Below are positions 15,631 to 25,797 of a DNA stretch of 64,000 nucleotides, one piece after another. The DNA comes from Phoenix dactylifera (taxonomy: Eukaryota > Streptophyta > Magnoliopsida > Arecales > Arecaceae). Below the pieces are notes generated by a model. The model saw only the letters and a program-made list of their open reading frames with translations. It was not told where the DNA came from and searched no databases. The stretch is from positions 12,763,756 through 12,827,755 of the forward strand of contig NC_052404.1 in assembly GCF_009389715.1 (NCBI RefSeq), read 5' to 3'. Every line of letters begins with the position of its first letter. Position 1 is the first letter of the stretch. A program made the translations under genes and the position numbers.

Positions 15631-17566
15631 ATGCAATAAAGTCATCATATAACATGTCATGATGTATGTAAGAAAGCAGCTAAAACTCATGAATCTAAAG
15701 ATCCACACGATAATCCGTAAATCCGATCCAAGACTCAAAATAACTCAACCACATGACTACGGCCACATCACCCAGTGGTATGGTTACATCGAAGTGCCAA
15801 TACAACTCTCCGAAGAGCCGCTCCACTGAGCCAACGCACCACTGTGCCGCACCCCTTGGTGCCAAACTCACACTCCACCGAGCCGCTCCGAAGAGAAAAA
15901 CGCACCCCTGTGCCGCCACTATTCTATCACCGGTGGTCGTGGTATCGGAACTAGTTCTTCAGTACAAGTCGACAGGGCCAACGTATCATCCCATTGGCGG
16001 GACTTAGACTATAGTCACGCGGATTTTAAAAATCAATAAATTAACTTTCCACATGGTAAATTTCCAAATCAAAGTCATGATCATACTCCCAATAATAAAG
16101 CACATAACAGTTTATGAAATTAAATATTTAATTCTAATTCTAACACATATTGCCAATAATAAAACATAACATCGACATATGCAAGATACATGTTAAAATT
16201 CTACTTTAAAGCAATAGGTCACCTACCTGGGCTCGCTTAAAAATCCCTGCCACAGATATCACGAACCCCTGATTAAACATAAATATTAATTATTTAATTA
16301 ATTAAGAAACATAATTTAAACTAATTTCAACCCCTTAAACTCCTAAGTTCATAGATCCAAGAATGGGCCCCCAAGATCAAACATAGACCCTAAGAACAAG
16401 TAAACCAAATCCCAAAAATCAGAATCCTTTAAACCCAAAACCAATTGTGGCCCAACACAGATTAGGCCCAATTGAACCAAACCAGATTACAGGTCCAGAT
16501 CAGATCTCCGGCCCAAACCAACCCAGCCCACAGATCCAATTAGGTTCAACTCAGCCCAACACAGATCCCCAACCCAACCCAAACCAGATCTGATCAGACC
16601 AGATCAGATCAAATCTTGACGAACCAGACCATACTCACATCAGGCTAACCCAAATTCCTGACTCAGATTCAGACCCTAACCAAAACCCATTCACTCAAAC
16701 TTGGATCAAACTCCATTCACGGAATAGGTGGAACCGGTTCACAGTTTAAACCCGGTTCAAGATCTGGTTCACAAATGAGGCACGGACTTCAAAGCAAGAA
16801 AAACCCAGGAAGAATAAAGAAGAAGAAGAAGAAGAAGAGAAGAAGAGAGAAGGAAGAGAAGAAGAAGAAGAAGAAAAAGAAGAAGAAGGGGAAGAAGGAA
16901 GAAGGGGTTGCTGGTGGTTCCGGTCGGCCCTCGGCGGTCGACCGTGGCCCTCGGCGGCGGCGCTCGGCCAGTCGCCGTCGGCCACCCCACTGTCACGAGT
17001 GGCGGAAGAGAAGAAGAAGAGAAGGAGGAAGAGAGAGACCAAGAGACCAAGGCTGGGTACCCCCCCCCCTCGCGTTCGCCCACCTTCGGCCGAACTCGTT
17101 TCGGCCGGATTGACCCCGGCCGGCCGAAACTCACCAAAAAAATTTCTCCGAAACAGGGGAAGTGAAACCGGTTGACATCCCTCATTCCTTTCCCCTTAAA
17201 TCCAAAAAAAAAATAATAGATAGGTTGCCTTTCTCACCTCCGGTCGTCGACGAGTGGTTTTCCGGCGGCGATGGCGGCGACGGTGGCTCCAGCGATCCTC
17301 TCAAAAAAAAGAAAAGAAGAGGAGGAAAGAATGAGTTTACTTTTTTTTTTAGAGGGATGGGGGAGGGATAGAGCTTCTCTGAGGGTTTCCCAACCTTCTT
17401 CACGAAGAGAGAGAGAGAGGGGGAGAGAGGGGTTTGCGGGGGAATCGCTGGCCGTTCGGCCGGCGTGGTCATCGTGGGGAGACCACGAAGAGCAAATTGA
17501 AGTTGGCATCCATTGCCGACTTCAGTTCTTTGGGCCCAATAACGGGCTCAAATTCAGATCTTTACA
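15631..17566 (-). repeat. 5' LTR of the Tekay-like element, second part
   Basis: It continues the LTR interrupted at 4316. 15631-17142 matches 541-2056, and 17143-17566 is present only in this copy. It ends TTTACA, followed by the AAAGG duplication. Joined to 4025-4316 the LTR is about 2228 bp. It contains a GAA-rich purine tract (16812-16905) and a GA run near 17408. All open frames in this stretch are low-complexity shadows. Confidence 0.85.
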
Positions 17567-17571
17567 AAAGG

Positions 17572-18656
17572 GGTGTAAATTACACAGGCATGGCTAGATC
17601 CAGTGCCTCGGTGGCAAAACAGCAACTGGAACTTCTAAACCCATTTGTAGATGAGGGTTATCAAAATCCATCTTCCCTTCCACATGCTCTCTTTTGATCA
17701 CCTTCTTCGAATTTCATTTATAACAGTTTTGGATGAAATTAAGGTGCCGTTGGATGAAGGAATATATTGCGAGTTGCTAGCATCAGTGACTTGACGGGAC
17801 CGATTTTCTGATGGAGAAATTGATCTGCCAGCTCGAGAAGAGAGCGGCTGCATGTGGAGGGGTTTTAGAAGAAGAATTGGTCTGGGACTCGTGGCTGCTT
17901 GAATAGGCTCTTTGCAGCAGAGGATCCTCGAACTGGAGATGAAACCGTAGGACTGACTGTTCATGGATGTTGGCCGGAGAACTGAAGCATCCATGCCATT
18001 TTGTTTGCCATTGGAGGGTTTTGCCATTGTACCCACGCCCGGCGCGTGTAAGTTGCCGTTGCACCACCACCAAAAAAAAAGAAAAGGGGTGATGAAATAC
18101 CTAAAGGAACCAAAAAGAAATATATATTACAGGAAAGAATAAGGCAACGGCTGTATATTCGTCTAGGACATATAGTACTACCTCCTATCATGGATGATTC
18201 ACCAGGTGGTCGAGTGCATGATTTTTTTTGAAGCTGAAGGAACTCGAGGAGAAGAATTAGAAGCTTTTTCTCTTATTAGCTGATGAAGAGTTATGTATTG
18301 GAGCTGAAAATTTGGGAGGTTCGGATGCTTTAAATGTGAGCACGGTTGCTGGCTGTGTATAACTTCGATGACAGCAGCTCCATTTACTGTATGGCCTGCA
18401 TATTTAGGAGTCCTCTTCATTAAGCTTCCGATGATGCATCGTTCTCGTTTTAATGCTGGAAGCTGATCAGTATTCATTTAGCAACTCTTAAACACATAAT
18501 AAGATATAAACACTAACTAGGGCAACAGCAGATATGATATCTCAGCATCATGATTCTTAACCCCAGAGTCAATGTAATCTCACTAGGGTCGGTCAGTCAA
18601 GATATGTAAGCAAAGAATGAGATTGATCTACATGCAGCAAATCTGCTATCAAGAGA

Positions 18657-18658
<2 letters not shown>
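17572..18658. other. Right flank of the nested element; no recognised gene
   Basis: The sequence continues the DNA of 1-243. Minus-strand open frames at 17698-18036 and 18199-18477 have serine-rich, fairly ordinary composition and could be exons of a degraded or unrecognised gene. I could not match them to a family or join them with convincing splice sites. Confidence 0.35.

Positions 18659-18700
<42 letters not shown>
18659..18700. repeat. (AT)n microsatellite
   Basis: About 21 uninterrupted AT dinucleotides, likely length-polymorphic. Confidence 0.95.
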
Positions 18701-18704
<4 letters not shown>

Positions 18705-19365
18705 CTGACATCTATTGTAGGTAGCTATTGTGCTTCTTAGTAGCTCTTCTATCTATCATTCATGGTCCCTACATTGGAAAATCATATGACTACTGACTGT
18801 GTGCAGATTTCTAATCCAAGGACCGTTGCCCCTTCTTACCCTAAAACTACAAGTTGCCCCTTGACGGTATTAGGCAAGGAGAATCAAGTTGAAATTGAAG
18901 GAAAGGCCTGGCCGATGGTAACAAATTGTGAATTTGTTGGTCCAGTTTGAAGTCTATAATCACATCTCCAGAAAGTCAGCAACTATGGTGGAAGGTGACA
19001 ACTGTGTTGTTTCTTACACGTGATGCAAAGCTTGAAATTCTCTCACTTTAAGTTGCATATATATGAAAGTAGCCATCAATTTCTATGTTGCATTGGGTGG
19101 ATTGTATATGTGTTGATGCAAGCATGTTGAAGATAACATTGAGATCCTGGCAGTGCTAGTGCGTTCTAGATTTCCTTTCACATTGATCAATCATCTCCAT
19201 CTCTACTCTAGCCCGGATCTAGACCCCTGTGATTCTTATTGAATTACTCGAAGGAGCAAAACGACAGCAGTTGCATGTCATGGGAGTCAAACACCAAGTA
19301 ATATCATTTTTTTCCCCCTTTAAAATTCAGTCGAGAGAAGTCAATCTACACAACTACGATGTGAT
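18701..19365. other. No gene seen
   Basis: Unremarkable intergenic sequence. One 62-codon plus-strand frame at 18762-18950 shows no recognisable features. Confidence 0.5.
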
Positions 19366-19640
19366 TTACAAGATCCAATGATGCCTGCAGGAGACCCGCT
19401 GCTGGGGTACAATGCCGGAAGAAGTGGAGCCGCTGGCGTTGCCACGAACTGGAGAGGGTGGAGGAAGAGCGGGAGTTCCGGCAGAGTGGTAGGCCCGCAT
19501 CACATCTTGAATGCCCTGCAACGTCATCTGCACCCTCCGCTTCTCCTCATTCATCATCACACTCTGCTCCTTCAAGCTTATGTACTGGATCAACATCTTC
19601 CCCAAGCCCAAGAAACCCTTCGGCACCTGCCCATTTCATT
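19366..19640 (-). other. Possible exon or gene fragment, unrecognised
   Basis: The minus strand has a splice-acceptor-like GAAATGGGCAG just above 19630, followed by about 86 codons. They form a helix-prone charged part (SLKEQSVMMNEEKRRVQMT) and then a Pro/Ser/Gly-rich tail before the stop. Composition looks protein-like and the acceptor fits, but I do not recognise the family. It could be a captured gene fragment beside the LINE or a chance frame. Confidence 0.3.
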
Positions 19641-19869
19641 TCCAATGTGATTGCAATCTAACCCCCTTTTGAGGCAGTGGAGAGACTCCAGGTGGGTGAC
19701 CTTCTTCTTCTTCCTGGAGGAGGGGGGTGGGACTTACTCCAGCTCGGCCAGTTGTTTGGCGAGCCACTTGCTAAGTAGATTAGATCACTCCCCATTTCGG
19801 AGCACCCCTATCCTGATATCAGGGTTTGGAGCACGTCTTGCAGGACTAGTGTCAAGGTCGCCGATGTTT

Positions 19870-20949
19870 GCTGCATCGTTCAGGGTGGCGGGCAGGTGGC
19901 GGCGGATTTCGGCTAGATCTGGCGTTTTGGACTGCACCCCATAGTGACCTTAATCCTTTAGAAGGTTGCTTGGGGTAGGCTACCGACGAGACTTCTATTA
20001 AGTGGGAGGGGCATGGGGATCCATTCCCAATGCCCTGAGTATCAGATAGAGGAGTCGCTGGACCATGCTATTTTTCAGTGCCATCGAGCTAGGAGGGTCT
20101 GGAAGTGGGTGGAGTTTCCCACGGAGGTCTGGTGTCATGCTGCTTCCTTCGTACTTGGACGTTTGGCCAGGTCTTCACAATTCAGACTGGAGGTGGTGCG
20201 AGCGACCTATATTGCCTACCAGATCTGGCTTGTGAGGAACGCTTGGACGTTTGGAGAGAGTGGACCCTCTCTGGGGGTGGTGGTGGAGAGAGCGCGGTTA
20301 CTGGCGATGGAGGTCTCTCAGGTGACCTATTCGAATAGACCTTTGATAGCTCGGGATACTTGGGGCTCTACCTCTGCTCGTGGAGCACCCCGCATTGTGT
20401 TTTTCACCTGGAAGCCCTTACCCCCAAATTTTCTCAAGGTCAATTTCGTTGGTTGCGTCCTACAGGGCGGTGAGAGAGAAGGTGCGGATTTTGTTGTTAG
20501 GGGCCCAGACTCTAGGGTGATTGCCGCTGGAGGTTGCCAGTTATTTGACATCTCGGTGCTAGGGGCGGAGTTGAGAGTAGTATGGTCAGGATTGAGGTAT
20601 GTGCGACGCACGTTGCAGGCTAGAGATGTTCTTCTGGAGTGCGACTCTGCAACAATCATTGGGTGGATTCTACCTGATTCAGGCGGGATCGGTGATTACC
20701 ACCCGTTGGTGAGAGACATCCGGGCCATGGTGTGTGATGGGATAGTTATTCAGGCGAAGCATGTGTTTATAAAGGCGAATGAGACTACGGATTGGGTGGC
20801 TTTCTTTGTCGCCAACCATATATGAGACTTTCTATGGGTGGGCGAGGCGGAGCTGCCCATGCACTCCGCGATATATTGCTTTTTAATTTTTTTGGATGTA
20901 TCTTTACACGTTATGTATGATACTTCTGTTTCAGCAAAAGAAAAAAAAT
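19870..20949 (+). pseudogene. 5'-truncated LINE (L1-type) with zf-RVT and RNase H domains
   Basis: From about 19912 the frame shows the C-terminal zf-RVT signature of plant LINE ORF2: RLPTRLLLSGRGMGI, then CPEYQIEESLDHAIFQC and RRVWKWV. It is followed by an RVT_3-type RNase H (about 20420-20820) with AELRVVWSGL, LLECDSATII and an ANETTDWVA end. The first catalytic Asp of the RNase H, usually in a KVNFDG-like strand, reads Val (KVNFVG). In-frame TAG codons occur near 19914 and 19954, upstream of the Met at 20013. Translation ends at 20823-20825, and an A-rich tail follows at 20936-20949. No endonuclease or RT is present, so this is a dead 5'-truncated copy. The left border is only approximate. 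Confidence 0.75.
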
Positions 20950-21492
20950 AGGGAAGAAGAGAAATAACAAGAGAAGATTTAGAAAGAGATCAAGGGACAC
21001 ACCTCTTTGCTCTTGGTTTTGGAGAAGGGGTCGAAGGCTTTGGCTCGGAAGCCGAGAGGGTCAAGGGTCAATTACGTAACACGACCCTATAAATTTAAGA
21101 ACGGTGTTTGAAAGATCATGCGTGAATAAATTTTTAATAACTCTAAAAATTTAAAATAATATATGATAACTAAATAAATTTATCATGATAAAAAATTAAT
21201 GTATTTAATTTTAAAATTTTTAAATGTTTAATTGGTATTAGAATTTAGAAAAGAACATACTTTCCTTGGAAGTATAAATATGAGATGGAGTTTTAAGATG
21301 AGTTTCTATTCCCGATGGGGAAACAAAAGGACTAGAGAATTTTAGGGCTGTGCTGTGAAGAAAGAAACCTTATATAATCTTGTATGACATGATTTTCGAA
21401 CAAGAGGGATGTCCCTTGAGGATTCCAATATGTGTTGGCCAAAAGTGTTTATGACACTATTTTTTTTACAATATCGATGTGAAAAAATTATA
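20950..21492. other. No gene seen
   Basis: AT-rich intergenic sequence between the LINE tail and the hAT-like element, with no coding or repeat structure I can support. Confidence 0.5.
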
Positions 21493-21537
21493 GGCGCACT
21501 CAGGGCCGGCCCGAGCTTTAGGCGACCGAGGCATCCA

Positions 21538-21720
21538 GAAGGGGAGAGGGGGGAGGCGGTCGCCTAAGGCCTCGGACCAATGGAAGGCCTCCAGGAGGCA
21601 AAGGAAAGATAATCACTGAAGGAAGGGAGAGGGGGGGAGGCGGTCGCCTAAGGCCTCGAGCCAATGAAAAGCCTCCAGGAAGCAAAAGAAAGATAACCAC
21701 ATAAGGAAGGGAGGGGGAAA
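21538..21720. repeat. Two tandem copies of a ~90 bp unit inside the hAT-like element
   Basis: Both copies share GGAGGCGGTCGCCTAAGGCC, then GCCTCCAGGA and AAAGATAA. The first starts near 21540 and the second near 21632. They include the GGCGACC/GGTCGCC subterminal motif of the element end. Confidence 0.7.
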
Positions 21721-21901
21721 GGGAGAGGGAGGTTCCTTGCCCTGTTTTCTATATCTGATGACCAAAAGGACACAAAGGCCCCATATAAAACGGGAACAGG
21801 AGCTGGCTACGAGTCTTCCCCCTTGATGGAATGGAGTGGCCTGCATAGGGGCAATTTGGGAAGTTGGGGACTGTAGTTTTGTTTCGGGTGGAGAGAAAGA
21901 G

Positions 21902-22754
21902 GGGTGGTTCTATATACACCCCCCCTATTGCTCAGGACACCCCCCAAAAATTAAAAAAAAATTAAATACTCTCTACACCCCCCCATTTGCTAAGGACACC
22001 CCTAAAAAATTGAAAATTCCTAAATTACCCCCCACCCTCCCCACCCCCTCACCTAAATTGCTCTCTACACCCCCCAAACCCCCCCCCACCCCGCTCTTTC
22101 CCTCCAAAACACGTCGCCAACGCCCAAAACCCCCCCGTTCCCCCTTCTCCCTCTCGTCGCCGGCATTCTCCCGATCTCCGACCACCTCGCCGGCTTCTCC
22201 CGGAACCACCTCGCCGGCTTCTCCCGAAATTTTTTTTTTTCACGGTTCGTGCTCCGTTCGGCACTGGATCGCCGAACAAAAGGCTTCTGTTCGGCTGAAC
22301 AGTGCCGGACAGAAGCCTTCTGTTCGGCACTGTGCAGCCGAACAGATCTGTTCGGTTGAGGGTTGCCGAACAGAAGGCTTCTGTTCGGCACTGTTCAGCC
22401 GAACAGAAGCCTTTTGTTCGGCGATCCAGTGCCGAACGGAGCACGAACCGTGAAAAAAAAAAAATTCGGAAGAAGCCGGCGAGGTGGTTCCGAGAGAAGC
22501 CGGCGAGGTGGTCGGAGATCGGGAGAATGCCGGCGACGAGAGGGAGAAGGGGGAACGGGGGAGGAGGGGTTTAAGGGGGGTTTGAGGGGTATTTTTTTTT
22601 TTTCTTTTCAAAACGAAACGGAGGAGGAGGAAGGGGGGTGTATGAGAAAATTTCAAGGGCAATATGGTAATTACACTAAAGGTTAGTTTGGGTATTTTTT
22701 TTTTGGTTTTTGGGGGGTGTCCTGAGCAATAGGGGGGTGTATATAGAACTACCC
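21902..22754. mobile_element. Foldback Mutator-type MITE (853 bp, near-palindromic)
   Basis: The ends GGGTGGTTCTATATACACC and its near-complement (…GGTGTATATAGAACTACCC) are flanked by a perfect 9 bp direct repeat GAGAAAGAG at 21893-21901 and 22755-22763. A 9 bp duplication is the hallmark of Mutator-like elements. The two halves are inverted copies of each other over most of their length, including the CGCCGGCTTCTCCCG and GTGCTCCGTTCGGCAC blocks. They meet near a palindrome centred at 22346 (CCGAACAGATCTGTTCGG, 22338-22355). There is no transposase. The overlapping frames on both strands are by-products of the palindrome. Confidence 0.88.
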
Positions 22755-22763
22755 GAGAAAGAG

Positions 22764-23460
22764 GGAGGAGAGATTTGGTACACGTCTGAAGCCACTCTTA
22801 TCTTGCATCCCTTCTCTTTTTTGGTTTTGGTCTTGGTTTTACTTCCCTCACATTACTCCTGATCTAGCTGGGCCGTCAGGAAGAAAGATAGGGGGATTGG
22901 AGATGGACTTCTTGGAGGGTGGAGATTCTTTTAATTTTCCTCTCGGTGTCTTCTCCCCTCTTGGTTGGTAGAGAGAGAAAAGGAGGGAGGGGGGATTGAA
23001 TGGCTGCTGTGCTGCGATGTTGCAGTTGCTGCTTGGGTACTCGCTTGAAGGGGAGATGGTGGGATGGGATTTTTATTAATTAGATAGAGTGAATTTCCCA
23101 TAATGCCCCTACTTTCTCTTATAGAGAGGTCCCTTTCTGGGACAAATTATTTACTCTACCTTGGCTATGAAGTGCCATGGGATAACCTTTTCCTATTCCG
23201 CTTTTTTTTTTTCCTTTTTTACATTAGAAACAGTACTGCCAAGCATTATCTCATGGGCTCTTCCTTAAGCATAATTACTTTTCTGTGCTTCCATTCAAAA
23301 ATTATATTTAATTGAAGAAGCTTTTTATCCATCTTTATTGCATTCATGTATTTTTGTTGAAATAATATGCTTGACAGCTATCTATTTTTATATCTTTTTT
23401 TAAATATTTTATACTTATTAAAATTTTTTATTATTAAAAAAAATCTTATTCACTAAATCC
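22764..23460. other. Right part of the hAT-like element; no gene
   Basis: Low-complexity T-rich sequence with no credible frame. It lies between the MITE and the hAT right end. Confidence 0.5.
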
Positions 23461-23502
23461 GTCTTAGGCCTCCAAATATATTGGGCCGCCCTCGGATGCA
23501 TT

Positions 23503-24019
23503 TCATCATGTAGGGTAGCATAATTCATTCCAGAGTAAAAAATGGTAGGAGCTAACCAATAACTTATTCCCCTTTAAAATATTTTTACAAATAAAGCCCG
23601 TGATTCCTTTTGTGCACGCGTCCTCCAACTAGAAGGCATGTCAATTGCGGCCGTTTTTTAAATAGCGTGGCCTAACGGGGCCTATTTTGAACCTTGGTCC
23701 AGAATCCAGTGCGGTCTAGGGGTACCAACCGTCGTGCACGCTCTCCTTGTCTTCATCCGGCTGCCCCGAGAATTCGAAATTTGAAATCCCCGAACGCATT
23801 CGACCGTTGCTCTCCAAACCGTTCGAACTTCGCTGCTCCATCCAGCCTTTCAGAGCCTCCCATTTCCAGCGGAAATCCGATTGCCCAAGAATAAAGTTAA
23901 AAAAAAAAAAACAAAAAAGAGGCGACTAGCCGTTGCGCCGCGTTATTTACGAGGCGAGCCCATCATCCTTATTTAATTCTGAAGTCTCACTCTTCTTTGC
24001 TTGGAAGGGTAAGAGAAAA
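23503..24019 (+). promoter_or_regulatory. Probable promoter and 5' UTR of the beta-tubulin gene
   Basis: A TATA-like TTTTAAATAG lies at 23656-23665, about 360 bases before the start codon. The stretch after it is C-rich and pyrimidine-rich, as in many plant 5' UTRs. The transcription start is not determinable by eye. The hAT-like element ends at 23494, only about 160 bases upstream of the TATA-like site. Confidence 0.45.
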
Positions 24020-25797
24020 ATGCGCGAGATTCTTCACATCCAGGGAGGTCAATGCGGCAACCAGATCGGTGCCAAGTTCTGGGAGGTGGTCTGTGCCGAG
24101 CACGGCATTGATGCCACCGGGAGGTACCATGGGACCTCCCATCTCCAGCTTGAGAGGGTCGACGTCTACTACAATGAGGCCGGCTGCGGGCGGTTTGTTC
24201 CTCGAGCCGTGCTCATGGATTTGGAGCCCGGCACCATGGACAGCGTCCGCTCCGGCCCCTACGGCCAGATCTTCCGCCCCGACAACTTTGTCTTTGGGCA
24301 GTCTGGTGCTGGGAACAATTGGGCCAAGGGGCACTACACCGAAGGTGCCGAGCTGATTGATTCCGTGCTTGATGTGGTTCGGAAGGAAGCAGAGAATTGT
24401 GATTGCTTGCAGGGTACGATCTCCTGCCTTAAATCTTGAGGTTTTTCGTGATCTGAACATCTTTTTTTGCAGATTTCCCCTGGTTTTTATACTTTTCTCC
24501 TCTTTTTTCTTTTTTTTTTTTTTGCCCCCCATCCAATTCTAAGCGTTTCATTGGTCTTCGTCTTTTGTTTTCGGTTGATGCTCATGTTGCAGTTATTTGA
24601 CTGCAAAATGTTTGGAACATGTGACAATTCGTATCTAAAGAAGTTTTCGAACTTTCTGGGTGCTGATCCGTCGGATTTTTATGATTGGAAATTTTCAGAG
24701 TCCGACAGTTCTGTGCCGTTCTTTTCTGCTCGTCTGTTTAGAGGTTGTCACTTGGGAATCTTGCAGGGTTTCAGGTCTGTCACTCGCTGGGAGGAGGAAC
24801 CGGGTCAGGCATGGGGACGCTACTGATATCTAAGATAAGGGAAGAGTACCCGGATCGAATGATGATGACCTTCTCTGTTTTCCCCTCCCCCAAGGTCTCT
24901 GACACCGTCGTCGAGCCTTACAATGCCACCTTATCGGTGCACCAGCTGGTGGAGAATGCTGATGAATGCATGGTCCTCGACAACGAAGCTCTTTACGACA
25001 TCTGCTTCAGAACTCTCAAACTCACTACCCCCAGCTGTAAGCCACCTGCTATATGCTTGCACGCGCACTTCATTTTGCCATTCTGACTAATTCTGTCATC
25101 TTCCATTGGAGCAGTTGGCGACTTGAACCATTTGATCTCCGCAACCATGTCGGGAGTGACATGCTGCCTGAGGTTCCCTGGTCAGCTCAACTCCGACCTC
25201 CGAAAGCTTGCCGTTAATCTCGTCCCCTTCCCACGGCTTCACTTCTTCATGGTGGGGTTTGCTCCATTAACGTCCAGTGGGTCGCAGCAGTACCGTGCTC
25301 TCACGGTCCCAGAGCTGACCCAGCAGATGTGGGACGCCAAGAACATGATGTGCGCTGCTGATCCACGCCATGGGAGGTATCTTACAGCATCGGCCATGTT
25401 CCGGGGTAAGATGAGCACAAAGGAAGTGGATGAGCAGATGATCAATGTGCAGAATAAAAACTCTTCCTACTTTGTGGAGTGGATCCCCAACAATGTCAAA
25501 TCCACTGTGTGTGATATTCCACCGACCGGTTTGAAGATGGCATCAACCTTCATTGGGAATTCAACTTCGATTCAGGAGATGTTCCGCAGGGTGAGCGAGC
25601 AATTCACCGCCATGTTCAGGAGGAAGGCTTTCTTGCACTGGTACACAGGGGAAGGGATGGACGAGATGGAGTTCACGGAGGCAGAGAGTAATATGAACGA
25701 TCTGGTTTCGGAGTACCAGCAGTACCAGGATGCAACTGCTGATGAGGAGGAATACTACGAGGAAGAAGAAGAAGAAGAAGAGGGTCAGGAGATGTGA
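24020..25797 (+). CDS. TUB: Beta-tubulin, three exons, 448 residues
   Basis: Beta-tubulin pairs with alpha-tubulin and binds exchangeable GTP in microtubules. Exons are 24020-24413, 24767-25036 and 25115-25797. The introns (24414-24766 and 25037-25114) are both GT-AG and fall after coding nucleotides 394 and 664, the positions conserved in plant beta-tubulin genes. The spliced frame is 1347 nt with one terminal TGA. It starts MREI, the autoregulatory tetrapeptide known from animal tubulin mRNAs, has the GTP-binding GGGTGSG at residues 140-146, and ends in an acidic tail ([17 protein letters not shown]). Compared with my memory of plant isotypes it has unusual residues: His41, Asp48, Gly55 and Ser276 in the M-loop, where Arg is normal. 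Length and domains are complete, so it is presumably functional. Confidence 0.97.

Larger units (their letters stand above)
21501..23494. mobile_element. hAT-like non-autonomous DNA transposon
   Basis: The left end CAGGGCCGGCCC is a typical plant hAT terminus. The right end, read in reverse complement, is CGAGGGCGGCCC, an imperfect match. Flanking 8-mers GGCGCACT (21493-21500) and GATGCATT (23495-23502) agree at 5 of 8 positions, and all three differences are C/G to T/A transitions, as expected for a decayed 8 bp target-site duplication. No transposase frame is present. A MULE-type MITE is inserted inside. The terminal similarity is clear but short, so confidence is moderate. Confidence 0.5.

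Noticed and set aside
22260-22440. Regularly spaced short repeats that could suggest a CRISPR-like array
   Set aside because: The units are inverted sub-palindromes within a transposon in a plant nuclear sequence, with no spacers and no cas genes.
21973-22686. Several overlapping frames on both strands with repeated RTEAFCSA-like segments
   Set aside because: They arise from the near-palindromic MULE-type MITE and its GAACAG/CTGTTC units, not from a gene.
23987-24532. 181-codon minus-strand frame opposite tubulin exon 1
   Set aside because: It is a shadow of the conserved beta-tubulin coding sequence.
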